Below are positions 18,001 through 25,247 of a stretch of DNA of 64,000 nt, piece after piece. The DNA is taken from the NCBI RefSeq assembly GCF_004006635.1, contig NZ_CP034842.1, positions 2,604,001 to 2,668,000 on the forward strand, given 5' to 3'. Below the pieces are notes generated by a model. It made no database searches. It had not been told where the DNA came from and was given only the letters and a program-made list of their open reading frames with translations. A program made the translations under genes and the position numbers. How positions within the stretch are numbered: the stretch's first letter is position 1; each line of letters starts with the position of its first letter. The DNA is from Fusobacterium necrophorum subsp. necrophorum. GTDB taxonomy: Bacteria > Fusobacteriota > Fusobacteriia > Fusobacteriales > Fusobacteriaceae.

Positions 18001-20743
18001 CATAAACATTGATTCCTCCGTTTGAAGAGTTAATATTTCCACTTCTAGCATTAATAATTCCAGAAACTCCACCTGTGTATAATGCTATTCCGGAAGTTCC
18101 ACTTATAGAAACATCCCCTGTTTCTGTTGTAATGGTTCCTTCTAGTGCTGCCGCTGCGACTGCTTTTTCTCCTGTTACTGAAACAGTATTATTATTCGTA
18201 ATGTTAGCATTTGCCCCTTTTACAACTAATCCTTTTACAGAAGTTCCATTCATACTTATTGTTCCATTATTTGTAGCTGTTCCAGCTGTTGCATAAATTC
18301 CTGTGCTATCTTCCGCTGTTCCTGTAATTTTTGCTCCACTATTTATTGTTAACATTTTACTATTATATGCGCCTATACTGCTTTTTCCACTTACATTAAT
18401 TTCACTGCTATTCTCAGCTGTAAATGTACCTGTATTATATACTCCAGCTCCGTTTGTTCCACTGAAATTTATTGTTCCATTGTTAATACCTTTATCATCT
18501 ACATCTATTGCCATCCCCAAACTTTTCTTTCCACCAATATTTAGAGTACCCTTATTGGTAGCTACTGCTTCTTTACTGTCTGCTCCAGAAAAATTCCCCG
18601 CTGTCATTCCATAAAATTCATCTGAAGAAGTTGAAGTTATACTCTTTCCTGAGGCTAATGTTACTTTCCCATCTTTTCCAGCTTGCATCAATGAATTCTG
18701 AATTCCTGTTGCACCAACAGTAATATCTTTATCAAGGATTATTTCATGAATATCACTTCTTATAAGGACTCCTCCTGTTGCAGCAGTTCCAAAATTAAAT
18801 GTTGAGCCTAGTTTTGTATCATTCAGTGTTATACTATCATGATTAGATGTTTTTGTATCAGAATTTCTTAAAAATCCAACATTATTTTTTCCATTTACTT
18901 CAACTTGCATAGCAGTAAAATTAGCAATAGGATCTCCTGTTGATTTTCCTTGTGCTATTGAGTAAGCAACATTATTACTTCCGTTTAAAGTTATAACTCC
19001 TGTTGAACCATCAACTGTTCCCATTGCATCATAATATTGTGGAGATAATCCATCATTATGAGGAGGGTTATTTTGTTTAGTATAATCTTTTTGTCTGTAT
19101 CCATAATTTTGACTTCCATTTATTATTATATTTCCTACTTTAACATCTGTATTAGGTCCTTTAACATTTTCATTTGAACTGTTAGGTTTATAACGATAGT
19201 AACCAAAGTCTATTCCAATACTGTTAGAGGCATTTGTATCTATTGTAATTTTTCCCGAATTTACATATTTAGGTTTTTTCTTGAAATATGTTGTATTGTT
19301 ATCATAAAAATACTCTGTGTCTATCATAACTCCAATCATATTCTTGCCATTGGTCATATTGATATTTCCAGATGTTTCTAATATAATTGTCGTTGTACCA
19401 TTATTAACATTTGAAAGAGCTACATTCCCTGAATGTTGTCCAGCCAAAAGTTGATACTCTATTCCAACAATTCCTCCAGAACCAGTCGTACTCATATTCA
19501 AATTTCCACTAAGTTTAAAGGTCTTATCAGCTGCTGAATAAGTTCCAACCATATAAGGATTTAGACTTATAAATAGTGGCATACGTGATTTACTTGATGT
19601 AATATTATATGTCCCTTTTACATCTACATCAATATCATCAACATGACTAATAAAAGCATTCAATGGAGTCGTAGTTGTTCCGGGATTTAAAGTATTGGAA
19701 CTTCCTCCAATTAAATTCACATTTACATTTCCACCTGACCAAGTTGTTGAACTATCTTCTATTTGAACATTAATTGTTCCCGTTGGAGTATAAGTACTCC
19801 AGTTTTGCATTATTATATTGCTTTTGGGAATAGAAGCTCCATTTGGCTGTCCGAAGCCTGTTCCATTAAAAAGTATACTTGGTGGAGTACTTAATTTTAC
19901 TGTGGGTGCTGTGGGTGCTGTTATGGATGGAGTCACAGGTGAAAAGCTCAAAGTTGTTGGTAAGTTTGGAGTAGTTACTGTGGGGGTAGTCACTGTAGGA
20001 GCAGTCATCGTTGGCGCTGTTGCAGTTATTGTTACTGCTGTTGGAGGTATTATATTTATGGTAGGAGTATTAAATTCTATTGCCTCAGGTTGAGTTGGAG
20101 TTACTGGATTTTTATCGGCTATAGTTATTGTTCCCTTTACCACCTGTTTCGGTCTTACTCCCGCACTTACATCGAAATCTACAATGGGTTCTTCTACTTG
20201 TTTTACTCTTACTAAACCATATCCACTAATTAATCCATTTCTATTATTACTACTTGCAGAAGTTGCATTACTGTTTATTGAAAACGAAGAATATTGATCA
20301 CTTAAAGGGGATACATATCTTTCATAAAAATTATTACTTCTTGTAAAGATTTCTTCATAAAGATATTTTTCAGATTTATCTCCTCTTCCTTTGTATGCTT
20401 TTGACCAATTGTTATACAGATAATTCAATCCGAATTGCCAGGAAGACCAAGGAGATTTTACCACTTGATCCCCTTGTTCCATTAATTGGACTAATTCTAA
20501 TTGAGTGCCTTTTAATTTCTTACTATTTTCTTCCTTGATTCGTCTTAGCATTTCACTTAACCTATCTGTGGATAAACCTATTTCCTGTTTCGTTGCTACG
20601 GTCGCATGCACTCCTTGTGCAAAAGCATTCATTCCCAACATGACATATAGTAATACGAGACCTATGGAAAAACTTATATTTCTATTTCTTTTCGCTATCC
20701 ATCGCAAATTTTTTTCTACTTCTCTCAATTGATTCTTAACCAT
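12077..20743 (-). CDS. Giant type Va autotransporter (RadD/Fap2-like), outer membrane adhesin
   Basis: A 2,888-residue autotransporter. It has an extended signal peptide ending near AFAQG, an N-terminal region typical of fusobacterial autotransporters, and a Thr/Pro-rich stretch near residues 230-290 (TAPTVTTPTVTTP). A very long Gly/Asn/Thr-rich beta-helix passenger of NxGxIxxG-type strands follows. The last ~280 residues are a beta-barrel translocator ending in LGLRVIF with the required terminal aromatic. The start at 20743 (MVKNQLREVEK) follows GGGGAGGAG; an ATG 15 bases upstream lies too close to that site. The passenger contains two homologous blocks of about 450 residues (see repeats). 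It is monocistronic with its own terminator. Fusobacterial relatives mediate coaggregation and host-cell binding; the ligand here is unknown. Confidence 0.9.
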   Translation of the reverse strand: MVKNQLREVEKNLRWIAKRNRNISFSIGLVLLYVMLGMNAFAQGVHATVATKQEIGLSTDRLSEMLRRIKEENSKKLKGTQLELVQLMEQGDQVVKSPWSSWQFGLNYLYNNWSKAYKGRGDKSEKYLYEEIFTRSNNFYERYVSPLSDQYSSFSINSNATSASSNNRNGLISGYGLVRVKQVEEPIVDFDVSAGVRPKQVVKGTITIADKNPVTPTQPEAIEFNTPTINIIPPTAVTITATAPTMTAPTVTTPTVTTPNLPTTLSFSPVTPSITAPTAPTVKLSTPPSILFNGTGFGQPNGASIPKSNIIMQNWSTYTPTGTINVQIEDSSTTWSGGNVNVNLIGGSSNTLNPGTTTTPLNAFISHVDDIDVDVKGTYNITSSKSRMPLFISLNPYMVGTYSAADKTFKLSGNLNMSTTGSGGIVGIEYQLLAGQHSGNVALSNVNNGTTTIILETSGNINMTNGKNMIGVMIDTEYFYDNNTTYFKKKPKYVNSGKITIDTNASNSIGIDFGYYRYKPNSSNENVKGPNTDVKVGNIIINGSQNYGYRQKDYTKQNNPPHNDGLSPQYYDAMGTVDGSTGVITLNGSNNVAYSIAQGKSTGDPIANFTAMQVEVNGKNNVGFLRNSDTKTSNHDSITLNDTKLGSTFNFGTAATGGVLIRSDIHEIILDKDITVGATGIQNSLMQAGKDGKVTLASGKSITSTSSDEFYGMTAGNFSGADSKEAVATNKGTLNIGGKKSLGMAIDVDDKGINNGTINFSGTNGAGVYNTGTFTAENSSEINVSGKSSIGAYNSKMLTINSGAKITGTAEDSTGIYATAGTATNNGTISMNGTSVKGLVVKGANANITNNNTVSVTGEKAVAAAALEGTITTETGDVSISGTSGIALYTGGVSGIINARSGNINSSNGGINVYADKGKINFSGATINTMANSLAFMQSSNGGTVDFSSATTADIATNGTAFYIPPATTPSTVTYTPFTGISSITGFNNLNNLTLKMSPNSNLAVASYVKTKVSDLATSSLTSLGAQIEGTGYNDYLLYKSELTADAGTTYADFKKIALSNSSIINNTTLSTTDDSVSLMAQENTETDKDWVKLINNATIELKGTNSLAMYASNGKIKNAAGASITVGDTGVAIYGSNKGAGSGDTDIENNDNITVGRGSTAIFAQNYTTTGLENNGIITLAGDNGIGMSYVSNLSSSTTVENKGIIMSTSLKSTGMYVAKDTNSFRYTALNSNKISLGASGIGMYTNVGSATTNPILSNTGTITVGDNGIGLYGYEEKTTGNVTAGKSGIALYSQGGSVDIGSASTNPTITVGDTKATAVFTTGSGQTITSRNAKYNIGATSYGFVNTGSGNTLNIAGGVATLTGNGVFIYSSDTTGNITNATAITSTGSTGSNFGVYSAGTVTNTGNITLTHGSGNVGVYAINNGNITNSGTITLGASTTATRSIGAIANTGTVTNNGNIVVNGQYGIGTYSIGNSTINNSGDITLTGNETIGNYGASASNINVSSGTVTLTGNKSTGYYLAGGSNSTIASGAKIDVSGNEASGVYVNNNGSLAYSGATTVSGDAAYGLIVDGNSSVNAIGGTLTVNGTSGIHGTSSGANSNRGSAALVVTSGSSLTGNNLDVTADIAGENSVGVYSAGNLAIDSANISAYDSGVNFFTAGGTISIGNNGGTSTVVTGTGTNKGALLFYIPTGSILLKGPVNATVQGSTDTIKRGTAFYYTGGGTLGTISSYTPLNPTNIATWARSSYGNGGTSTLGNLNLTMNQDSRLFLTERVNMELSNTSAINLFSGLSASERPHITGSNFRTFMLYHSHLNVNQAVNLDNANDEYNLMEISSSAITNNNTITGTQAGQIAMAQENDTTTKAVVTLTNHGTIDLSGLNSAGIYGKNAIIHNANKITVGNSSSGIYGLNNTEISNTGNITTGASSTAIYYSDVEKDSAGNITTVKNTTTGLKNAGTIVLNGDDSVGLTYEPGNISGTVTFENTADITSSGDKNVGMFAKRAQNGASYDTINQGSITLGNSASLSNPNVAMYTNATSIGSNPLKNMGNITVGDYSVAMYGFEENSSGNIKVGNGSIGLYSKNGNVNVSGSITTGSSKESVGVYTVGSGQTITSTGSTFNLGDTSFGFVNIGNNTITSTGGSATLSNNATFIYSSDETSHITNSTNISSSGAIGRNYGIYASGIVDNSGNIDFGSGVGNLGIYMVKGGKGTNTATITVGASDVTNELFGVGMAAGYIGDATTAPTTGTVENQGTINVNGPYSIGMYGAKTGTIVTNKHDIILNASNTTGIYVEEGAKAINDGTIKTGASGLSNVNGVVLGSGSTLENNGTINIAATASNGVLLKGGTIANYGSITVSGSGSEETKLLNSTPTSKGIGSVVIEAPAGATTATITAGGVVVTPTIVSTTARNPISVSADSIGLYVNTSGKDFTSSITGLGHLTSQADLIIGTEAAASTISKYIQIKDNKILDPYNNAILSSGVSKWNVYSGSLGWITTPTLDPGTGKVTNLYMAKIPYTEWAKNQDTYNFTDGLEQRYGVEELETRENQLFQKLNSIGNNEEVLLYQAFDEMMGHQYANVQQRIQATASILDKELKYLKKEWDTKSKDSNKIKAFGMRGEYKTDTAGVMDYSSHAKGVAYLHEKETVQLGNTTGWYAGLIHHEFKFKDIGKSKEEMLQAKWGVFKSTAFDHNNSLNWTISGEMFVGRNRMHRRYLVVDEIFHAKSRYWTYGLALTNEVSKTFRTSESTFVKPYGELKVEYGRFQKIKEKNGEVRLEVKANDYYSVKPEIGVEAGYKHDLSTRGALTARVGVAYSNELGRVAKGKNQARVAYTNADWFHIRGEKEDRRGSLSTDLNLGLENERYGITANIGYDSKGKNKRAGLGLRVIF
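14080..15451 (-). repeat. Autotransporter internal duplication, copy B
   Basis: The segment from MNQDSRLFL to TITVGAS in the passenger aligns with copy A (16430-17756). Shared landmarks in the same order are MAQEN, TTGLxNxGxI, NITVGD, MYGFEE, VGSGQTITS, FGFVN and FIYSSD. The copies lie about 2.3 kb apart and are diverged, so the duplication is old. Confidence 0.75.
16430..17756 (-). repeat. Autotransporter internal duplication, copy A
   Basis: The partner of the block at 14080-15451, running from MSPNSNLAV to TITLGAST, with the matching landmarks MAQEN, TTGLENNGII, TITVGD, LYGYEE, GSGQTITS, YGFVN and FIYSSD. Confidence 0.75.
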
Positions 20744-20780
20744 AATTCTCCTCCCCATTCATATAATTCTATTATTTTTT

Positions 20781-20786
20781 ATTATA
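20781..20786 (-). promoter_or_regulatory. Candidate -10 box of the autotransporter gene
   Basis: TATAAT with an upstream TGTGA about 40 bases before the start codon. No good -35 box is visible at 16-18 bases, so the promoter may need an activator. A second TATAAT-like match lies near 20840. Confidence 0.4.
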
Positions 20787-20835
20787 TCACAACAGAGTCA
20801 TTTTCAGAGCTAAATATTAATACTCTTTTGTTTAA

Positions 20836-20961
20836 TTATAGTACATTTATTCTATTTTTATAATGATTTCTCTTAAAATAGGCTATTGTACCTTCCATCA
20901 AATCAGAGTTTGCGAAACAAGAGGGATTACGTAAATCAATCCCAATTTTTAAGAGTTCCAT
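20836..20961 (-). pseudogene. Orphan coding fragment, unknown
   Basis: A short minus-strand frame of 41 codons reads like real protein (IGIDLRNPSCFANSDLMEG) and stays open a little further upstream without a start or ribosome site. I do not recognise it. It lies between the toxin cassette train and the autotransporter, in a stretch (20744-21054) with no other gene, and is most likely the tail of a decayed gene. Confidence 0.35.
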
Positions 20962-21054
20962 AGAATAATAACACTTAAGATGTAGAGAGAAATTCTTTAT
21001 TTGACAAAAAGTGATACATATCTAATTATTTTTCTATTTTTAATTATAATTACC

Positions 21055-21273
21055 TCATAAGGATATTTTATAATAAAAGCTAGATAAAAAGATACCACTA
21101 CTGGAGAAGTAAATAAAGCAAAACTTATTGTTTATTTTCCCGTATTTTTTATATGAATGAACAAAGAAATATAATATTATTAAAAAAAATATTATTATTC
21201 TTATTATTAATTCCTTTTTTGCTATTTTTTCCACTTTTAAATACTTTTCTGTTTTAGTTATTCTTATCTCCAT
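21055..21273 (-). CDS. Small membrane protein, possible immunity protein of the last cassette
   Basis: A 72-residue Lys/Ile-rich protein with one clear membrane helix (LIIRIIIFFLIILYFFVHSY) after a charged N-terminus. It overlaps the end of the preceding reading frame by 10 bases, the arrangement seen between toxin tails and immunity genes elsewhere in this train. No homology is recognised. It could be the immunity partner of a worn fifth cassette or a decayed remnant. The AT-rich composition matches the other putative immunity genes. Confidence 0.4.
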   Translation of the reverse strand: MEIRITKTEKYLKVEKIAKKELIIRIIIFFLIILYFFVHSYKKYGKINNKFCFIYFSSSGIFLSSFYYKISL

Positions 21274-21470
21274 ATATTTCTATCACTTCCAAAATGAACT
21301 TTATTTCTATACTCATCTATGGTCATCACTTTTTTATTTATAACTTTGGTTCCATAAACAAAACCCCCATGTACTCCTAATGGATATTTTGATTTACTAG
21401 CATATATTTTGAATCCTAAAAATTTATTTTCTGTTGAATATATAAGTTCTGCCTTTATGTAGTTCCACAT
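21264..21470 (-). CDS. Possible toxin-tail remnant (cassette 5)
   Basis: A 68-residue frame whose C-terminal half (YPLGVHGGFVYGTKVINKK, then TIDEYRNKVHFG) looks like a compact folded domain. The N-terminal part is weaker, and there is no ribosome site. It follows the immunity gene of cassette 4 and precedes a small membrane protein, so it sits where a further toxin tail would be. No haemagglutinin-like lead-in remains. I do not recognise the fold; it may be only the last part of a toxin domain. Confidence 0.4.
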   Translation of the reverse strand: MWNYIKAELIYSTENKFLGFKIYASKSKYPLGVHGGFVYGTKVINKKVMTIDEYRNKVHFGSDRNIWR

Positions 21471-21569
21471 TCAAATATTTTCCACTCTGTAAGTCACTCC
21501 AATTTCTTGAAGTGACCTGAGAATAGAAAAAATTCTCTTTCTCTTTTTATCATCTCTTTATACTTGTCT

Positions 21570-22151
21570 TTAAACATTTTCATTTTTCTTGCTTAAATTT
21601 AGTGCCATTCTTTCTTCAATCATTTTCTTTATTTCCATTCCTTTTTGGTAAGACAACTTAAATCCCCATTCATACTCTTCATCATTTTGTGTAATGAAAA
21701 TAATTGTACATTTATCTCTAAAATGTGAATAATAACTCCCTCTATTCCAAAAATTATAATTTGCTCTATAATATCTAGCCACTATTATTTCTTTTAAAAA
21801 TATATAGTCTAAAGTAATTTCATAATCAATCCCCCTAATTTTTATATTTTGCGATACTGAAATTGTCTCTAAATGTATATTTCTAAAACAAGAAAATAAA
21901 AATACTGAAAGGCATATAATAAAAATTAAGAAACTAATCATAAAAATTAAATATAACGCGTCATTAAAATTTTCTAAAAGATATAAAAGATAGTTATTGT
22001 TAATTTGTTTTTCTTTTTTTATAGTAACAATAAAATATATTATACTCATTAATAAAAAATAAAATAAATAACTATATAAAAATTTTAATTTTATTATTCC
22101 TTTTTTTATATAAATTTTTTCTTGTGAAATAGTTATCTTGACATTATCCAT
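21570..22151 (-). CDS. Putative membrane immunity protein of cassette 4
   Basis: A 193-residue protein with two hydrophobic helices (around residues 27-45 and 65-88) and a cytosolic or periplasmic C-terminal domain ending in EYEWGFKLSYQKGMEIKKM. It starts directly after the stop of the toxin tail (TAG-ATG), with an AGGAGGAG site inside the toxin's last codons, so it is translationally linked. It is clearly related to the protein at 28029-28574: both begin DN(V/I)KI, then IKKGIIK, and end with CTI(I/T)F and Y(E/K)WGF(K/R)LS. Both follow related toxin tails, which supports an immunity role. The exact activity is unknown. Confidence 0.65.
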   Translation of the reverse strand: MDNVKITISQEKIYIKKGIIKLKFLYSYLFYFLLMSIIYFIVTIKKEKQINNNYLLYLLENFNDALYLIFMISFLIFIICLSVFLFSCFRNIHLETISVSQNIKIRGIDYEITLDYIFLKEIIVARYYRANYNFWNRGSYYSHFRDKCTIIFITQNDEEYEWGFKLSYQKGMEIKKMIEERMALNLSKKNENV

Positions 22152-24727
22152 CTACCACTCTCCTCCTCTTTGCCTTGATTCTTTGGTAAATTTATCAAAT
22201 ACATTATATGCTCTTTTATCACTCTTTATATTTTTAGGACTTCCTATTTCTATAACTGTTGTATGTACTTCGATTGGAACAGGGCTAGGTAATCCTTTCC
22301 CTATATAAAATCTAATTCCTCTTGGTATTTTACTGCCTTTTTTAAAAAGTAAATCTGTTCCTAAGCTTACTATACCAAATACTTTACTAACTCCAATTGA
22401 AGTCGTTAACTTAGATAAATCTTCAACTGTTTCATCTGTATAAAATCCTACTCCTGCACTTCCTCCTATATCTAACAATCCAAACCCTACGCTTGTACTC
22501 CCTATATTATATGTAGTTAATGTCTTAGATTTATCATTAACTAATGTAAATGCAGACTGAGTTCTTGAAACTCTTCCTCCAAAAGAATAAGCCTCTGATG
22601 TGAAAATTTCCGTACTATAATACTCCATCTCATCCACAGGAATTCTATTTGCTATTACATCTGCACCCGGTCCTGTAATCACACTACTCGTATTAACTAA
22701 ATTCTTCCATGTTGCTTCACTCACCGCCTTGGAAGAAAGATTCTTCGTCAACTCTTCTACTCTTTTTCCCGTATGATTCGCTACCGTTTGATCTCTTGTC
22801 GCAATATCATCCGCTTTGCTGTAATGTCCATATTCATGTCCTATGCCGTTGAGAGCCTGCTCCTTCGTCATGGATAATACATAGTCTTCATCTATGACAA
22901 ACTGATCCCCTGTTGCACTCATATACATCGGAGTATTCGGATCGGAAATCTTGGTAACGATCGTCGTGATAGGAAGAATCGCATTTCCCTCTTGATCATA
23001 CTTCACTGGATATCCTCGTGAAATGGCAAATTGATTCATCGCTTGATTTATCACAGCGGCTTTCGCCCGTTCCAATTCCGCCTCACTTTTTCCGCTGTTT
23101 TCTGCTGTCATATCCAAGACAGAAAGCCACTCCGGATTCTTCGCTACCACTTCTGAAATTCCGCGCATGATTCTTTCTCGTCGATAACGTTCTAAGAAAT
23201 CTCCTTTGGTGTTTTCTTCATTGATCGCCGCACGTTGAACATCTTGTAACACTTTTCCGGCTCGTTGTAATTCTTCCTGTTTGTCTTTTCCAAGCAAATC
23301 CGTATGCAACTGCGCATTCAGATATTTTTCTTTCTCTTTGCTTATTTCTTGTGCCTTGGATAATTCCGTATTGAACCCTAACTCTTCTGCCTTCTTTTCT
23401 TCTCCTGCTATCCTGAATTCTGTATTGACTGCTGTAGCTCTTGTTTTTTGTTCTTTCTCTATTTTATCATGAGAAACGGATATATTAGGAACTTTCGAGG
23501 AAAGAGAAACTCCTCCTCCTCTGTTTTCATAATGATGACTGTCTTCCAAATCATGAACTTCCAAGTGATGCGCACGGATCTTTAATTGGTTCGTTTCACT
23601 TTCCGAAGCGAAGATGGCTCCTCTATTTTCCAAATGCTCTGCAACAATCTCTCCTCCATGTTCTGCTAGAAGACTTGTTTGTTCGCTCACCCAAGCTCCC
23701 TTTCCTTTTCTTGCGGAAAGTTGAACAGAGTTTAAAGCTACTTTTGGATTTACACTGAAAGAGAGGCTTCCTCCATAGGAAGAATCTTTTTGATGGGAAG
23801 TATCTTGTTTGGAAGCCACAAGAATCTTTTCCCCTTTCATGTGGATAGTCCCTGCTTTTACATTAGCTCCCTCATGCAAAATTTCTTTTGCAAGGACTTG
23901 ATAGTCTCCTCCCGCTTTAATATGGGAATTGACATAGGAAGTTCCTTCTCCTCTTCCTTTTTGTCCGGAGGCGGAAGCCGTCAGACTTCCATTCATATCC
24001 AAACCGGCTCCTCGTTGGCTGGAAGAGGAAGAAAATGCATTCTTTTGCTCCGTTGCTCTCACTTCTACCTTTTCTTTTGCAAGAAGTTTCACATCTTTTG
24101 ATGTTTTAATCTCCGTTCCTTCCAAAGAAATACTTCCCTGTTTGGAAGAAAGCACAATATTTCCTTCACTTTCCATTTGATTTTGCACAACTTCTTCTTG
24201 ATAATTTCGACTTTCCGCTTTCTTCTTTGTTAAACTTACACCGGCACTTAGATAATCTTTCCAATTTTTGGAAATTCCTTCTAAATTGCTGCTCTTTACA
24301 CTATCTGATTTTTCTTCTTATTTCTTGGAAATAATGCTATTTGTTACTTTTGCTCCATCTTTAATAGCACCTGTCAACTTGGAAGCTGTGTTTATCACTC
24401 CGTAGACATTTCCTTGTGTATCAATCAAACTTTTAGGATTTCTTAAATTCTCAAAAGTATTTTTGATTTCACTCTTCACTCCGATATTAGCCCCTACTCT
24501 TGTAGAACTTTGTTTTTGCTGTACTTCTCTTGTATTTTTTGCCGTGCTAAGATGGATTCCTTCTTCTCCTGTGACTCTTATGCCTTCTCTTCCATACAAG
24601 TTCACAGAGCTTCCTGTCAGTGTTTCTTCCGCCGCTATTGTCAATGTCTTTCCTGAGGTAATCTCCGAAATATTTTGTGTCTTTTGTGTGTCCTTTTGAC
24701 TTTTCTTATCCGTTCCATAGGAAATGG
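22152..24727 (-). pseudogene. Orphan cdiA-type toxin cassette 4 with an in-frame stop
   Basis: Haemagglutinin-derived lead-in fused to a toxin tail. The frame opens near 24727 without a start codon and reads ISYGTDKK and IKDGAKV, matching the large gene at 30564-39638. It hits TAA at 24318-24320, then continues in the same frame to 22152. Beyond the haemagglutinin repeats it has GIGHEYGHYSKADD, the HExxH pre-toxin motif, and a junction IPVDEMEY. The tail of about 165 residues (EIFTSEAYSFGGRVS, SVGFG, GVGFY, IRFYIGKGL) is homologous to the tail at 28549. The toxin family is unrecognised. Internal ATGs such as that at 24188 lack a clear ribosome site. It probably acts as a donor for recombination into the main gene rather than being secreted itself. 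Confidence 0.75.
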
Positions 24728-24857
24728 TTAATTTTTGTTAATAAAAATAATAATAATTAATTTTATTAAAGTTAAATGACAGTAAAATACTTTGATATAA
24801 AGTAAATATTAAATATAAGGAACTAAGAATAAATACTAAAAAAACTTCGATTTCCAT

Positions 24858-25247
24858 TTATTCTCCTTCTCCAAGCTTACTTCTTGATAGCTTTTCATAA
24901 TAAACTAAAAAATATCTAATATTTAATATAATAAATAAAAATAATGATAATAAATAATAAATAAATAAATAATCTAAAATAGAAAATAAAGTTATTAACA
25001 TGTGTTTGTGTTTTTTATTATATAAATAGTAACAATAAAATATTCCTATAAAAAAATACATTAGATACAGTACTAAATTTCCAGTATATATCAAAACTAA
25101 TAAGACTATTTTAAATATAGAAAAATTTAAAAATCCTATTTTTTTTATATTAATTAACTCTATGAGTAAAATCAAAATTAGAGATAATAAAAAGGAATAA
25201 AAACCTACAATATCAGGTATTGATAAAAAAATATCTTCCATTATCAT
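24858..25247 (-). CDS. Putative membrane immunity protein of cassette 3
   Basis: A 129-residue, extremely hydrophobic protein with about four membrane helices and a short charged tail (YEKLSRSKLGEGE). Its first ATG overlaps the toxin stop by four bases (ATGA), so it is coupled to the toxin frame upstream. A second ATG two codons on is possible. It is unrelated in sequence to the two-helix immunity proteins of cassettes 2 and 4. The immunity role is inferred from position and topology only. Confidence 0.6.
   Translation of the reverse strand: MIMEDIFLSIPDIVGFYSFLLSLILILLIELINIKKIGFLNFSIFKIVLLVLIYTGNLVLYLMYFFIGIFYCYYLYNKKHKHMLITLFSILDYLFIYYLLSLFLFIILNIRYFLVYYEKLSRSKLGEGE

Noticed and set aside
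13446-20093. Many plus-strand open frames opposite the autotransporter
   Set aside because: Low-complexity Pro/Val/Leu proteins produced by reading the repetitive Gly/Thr/Asn gene backwards; no start signals.
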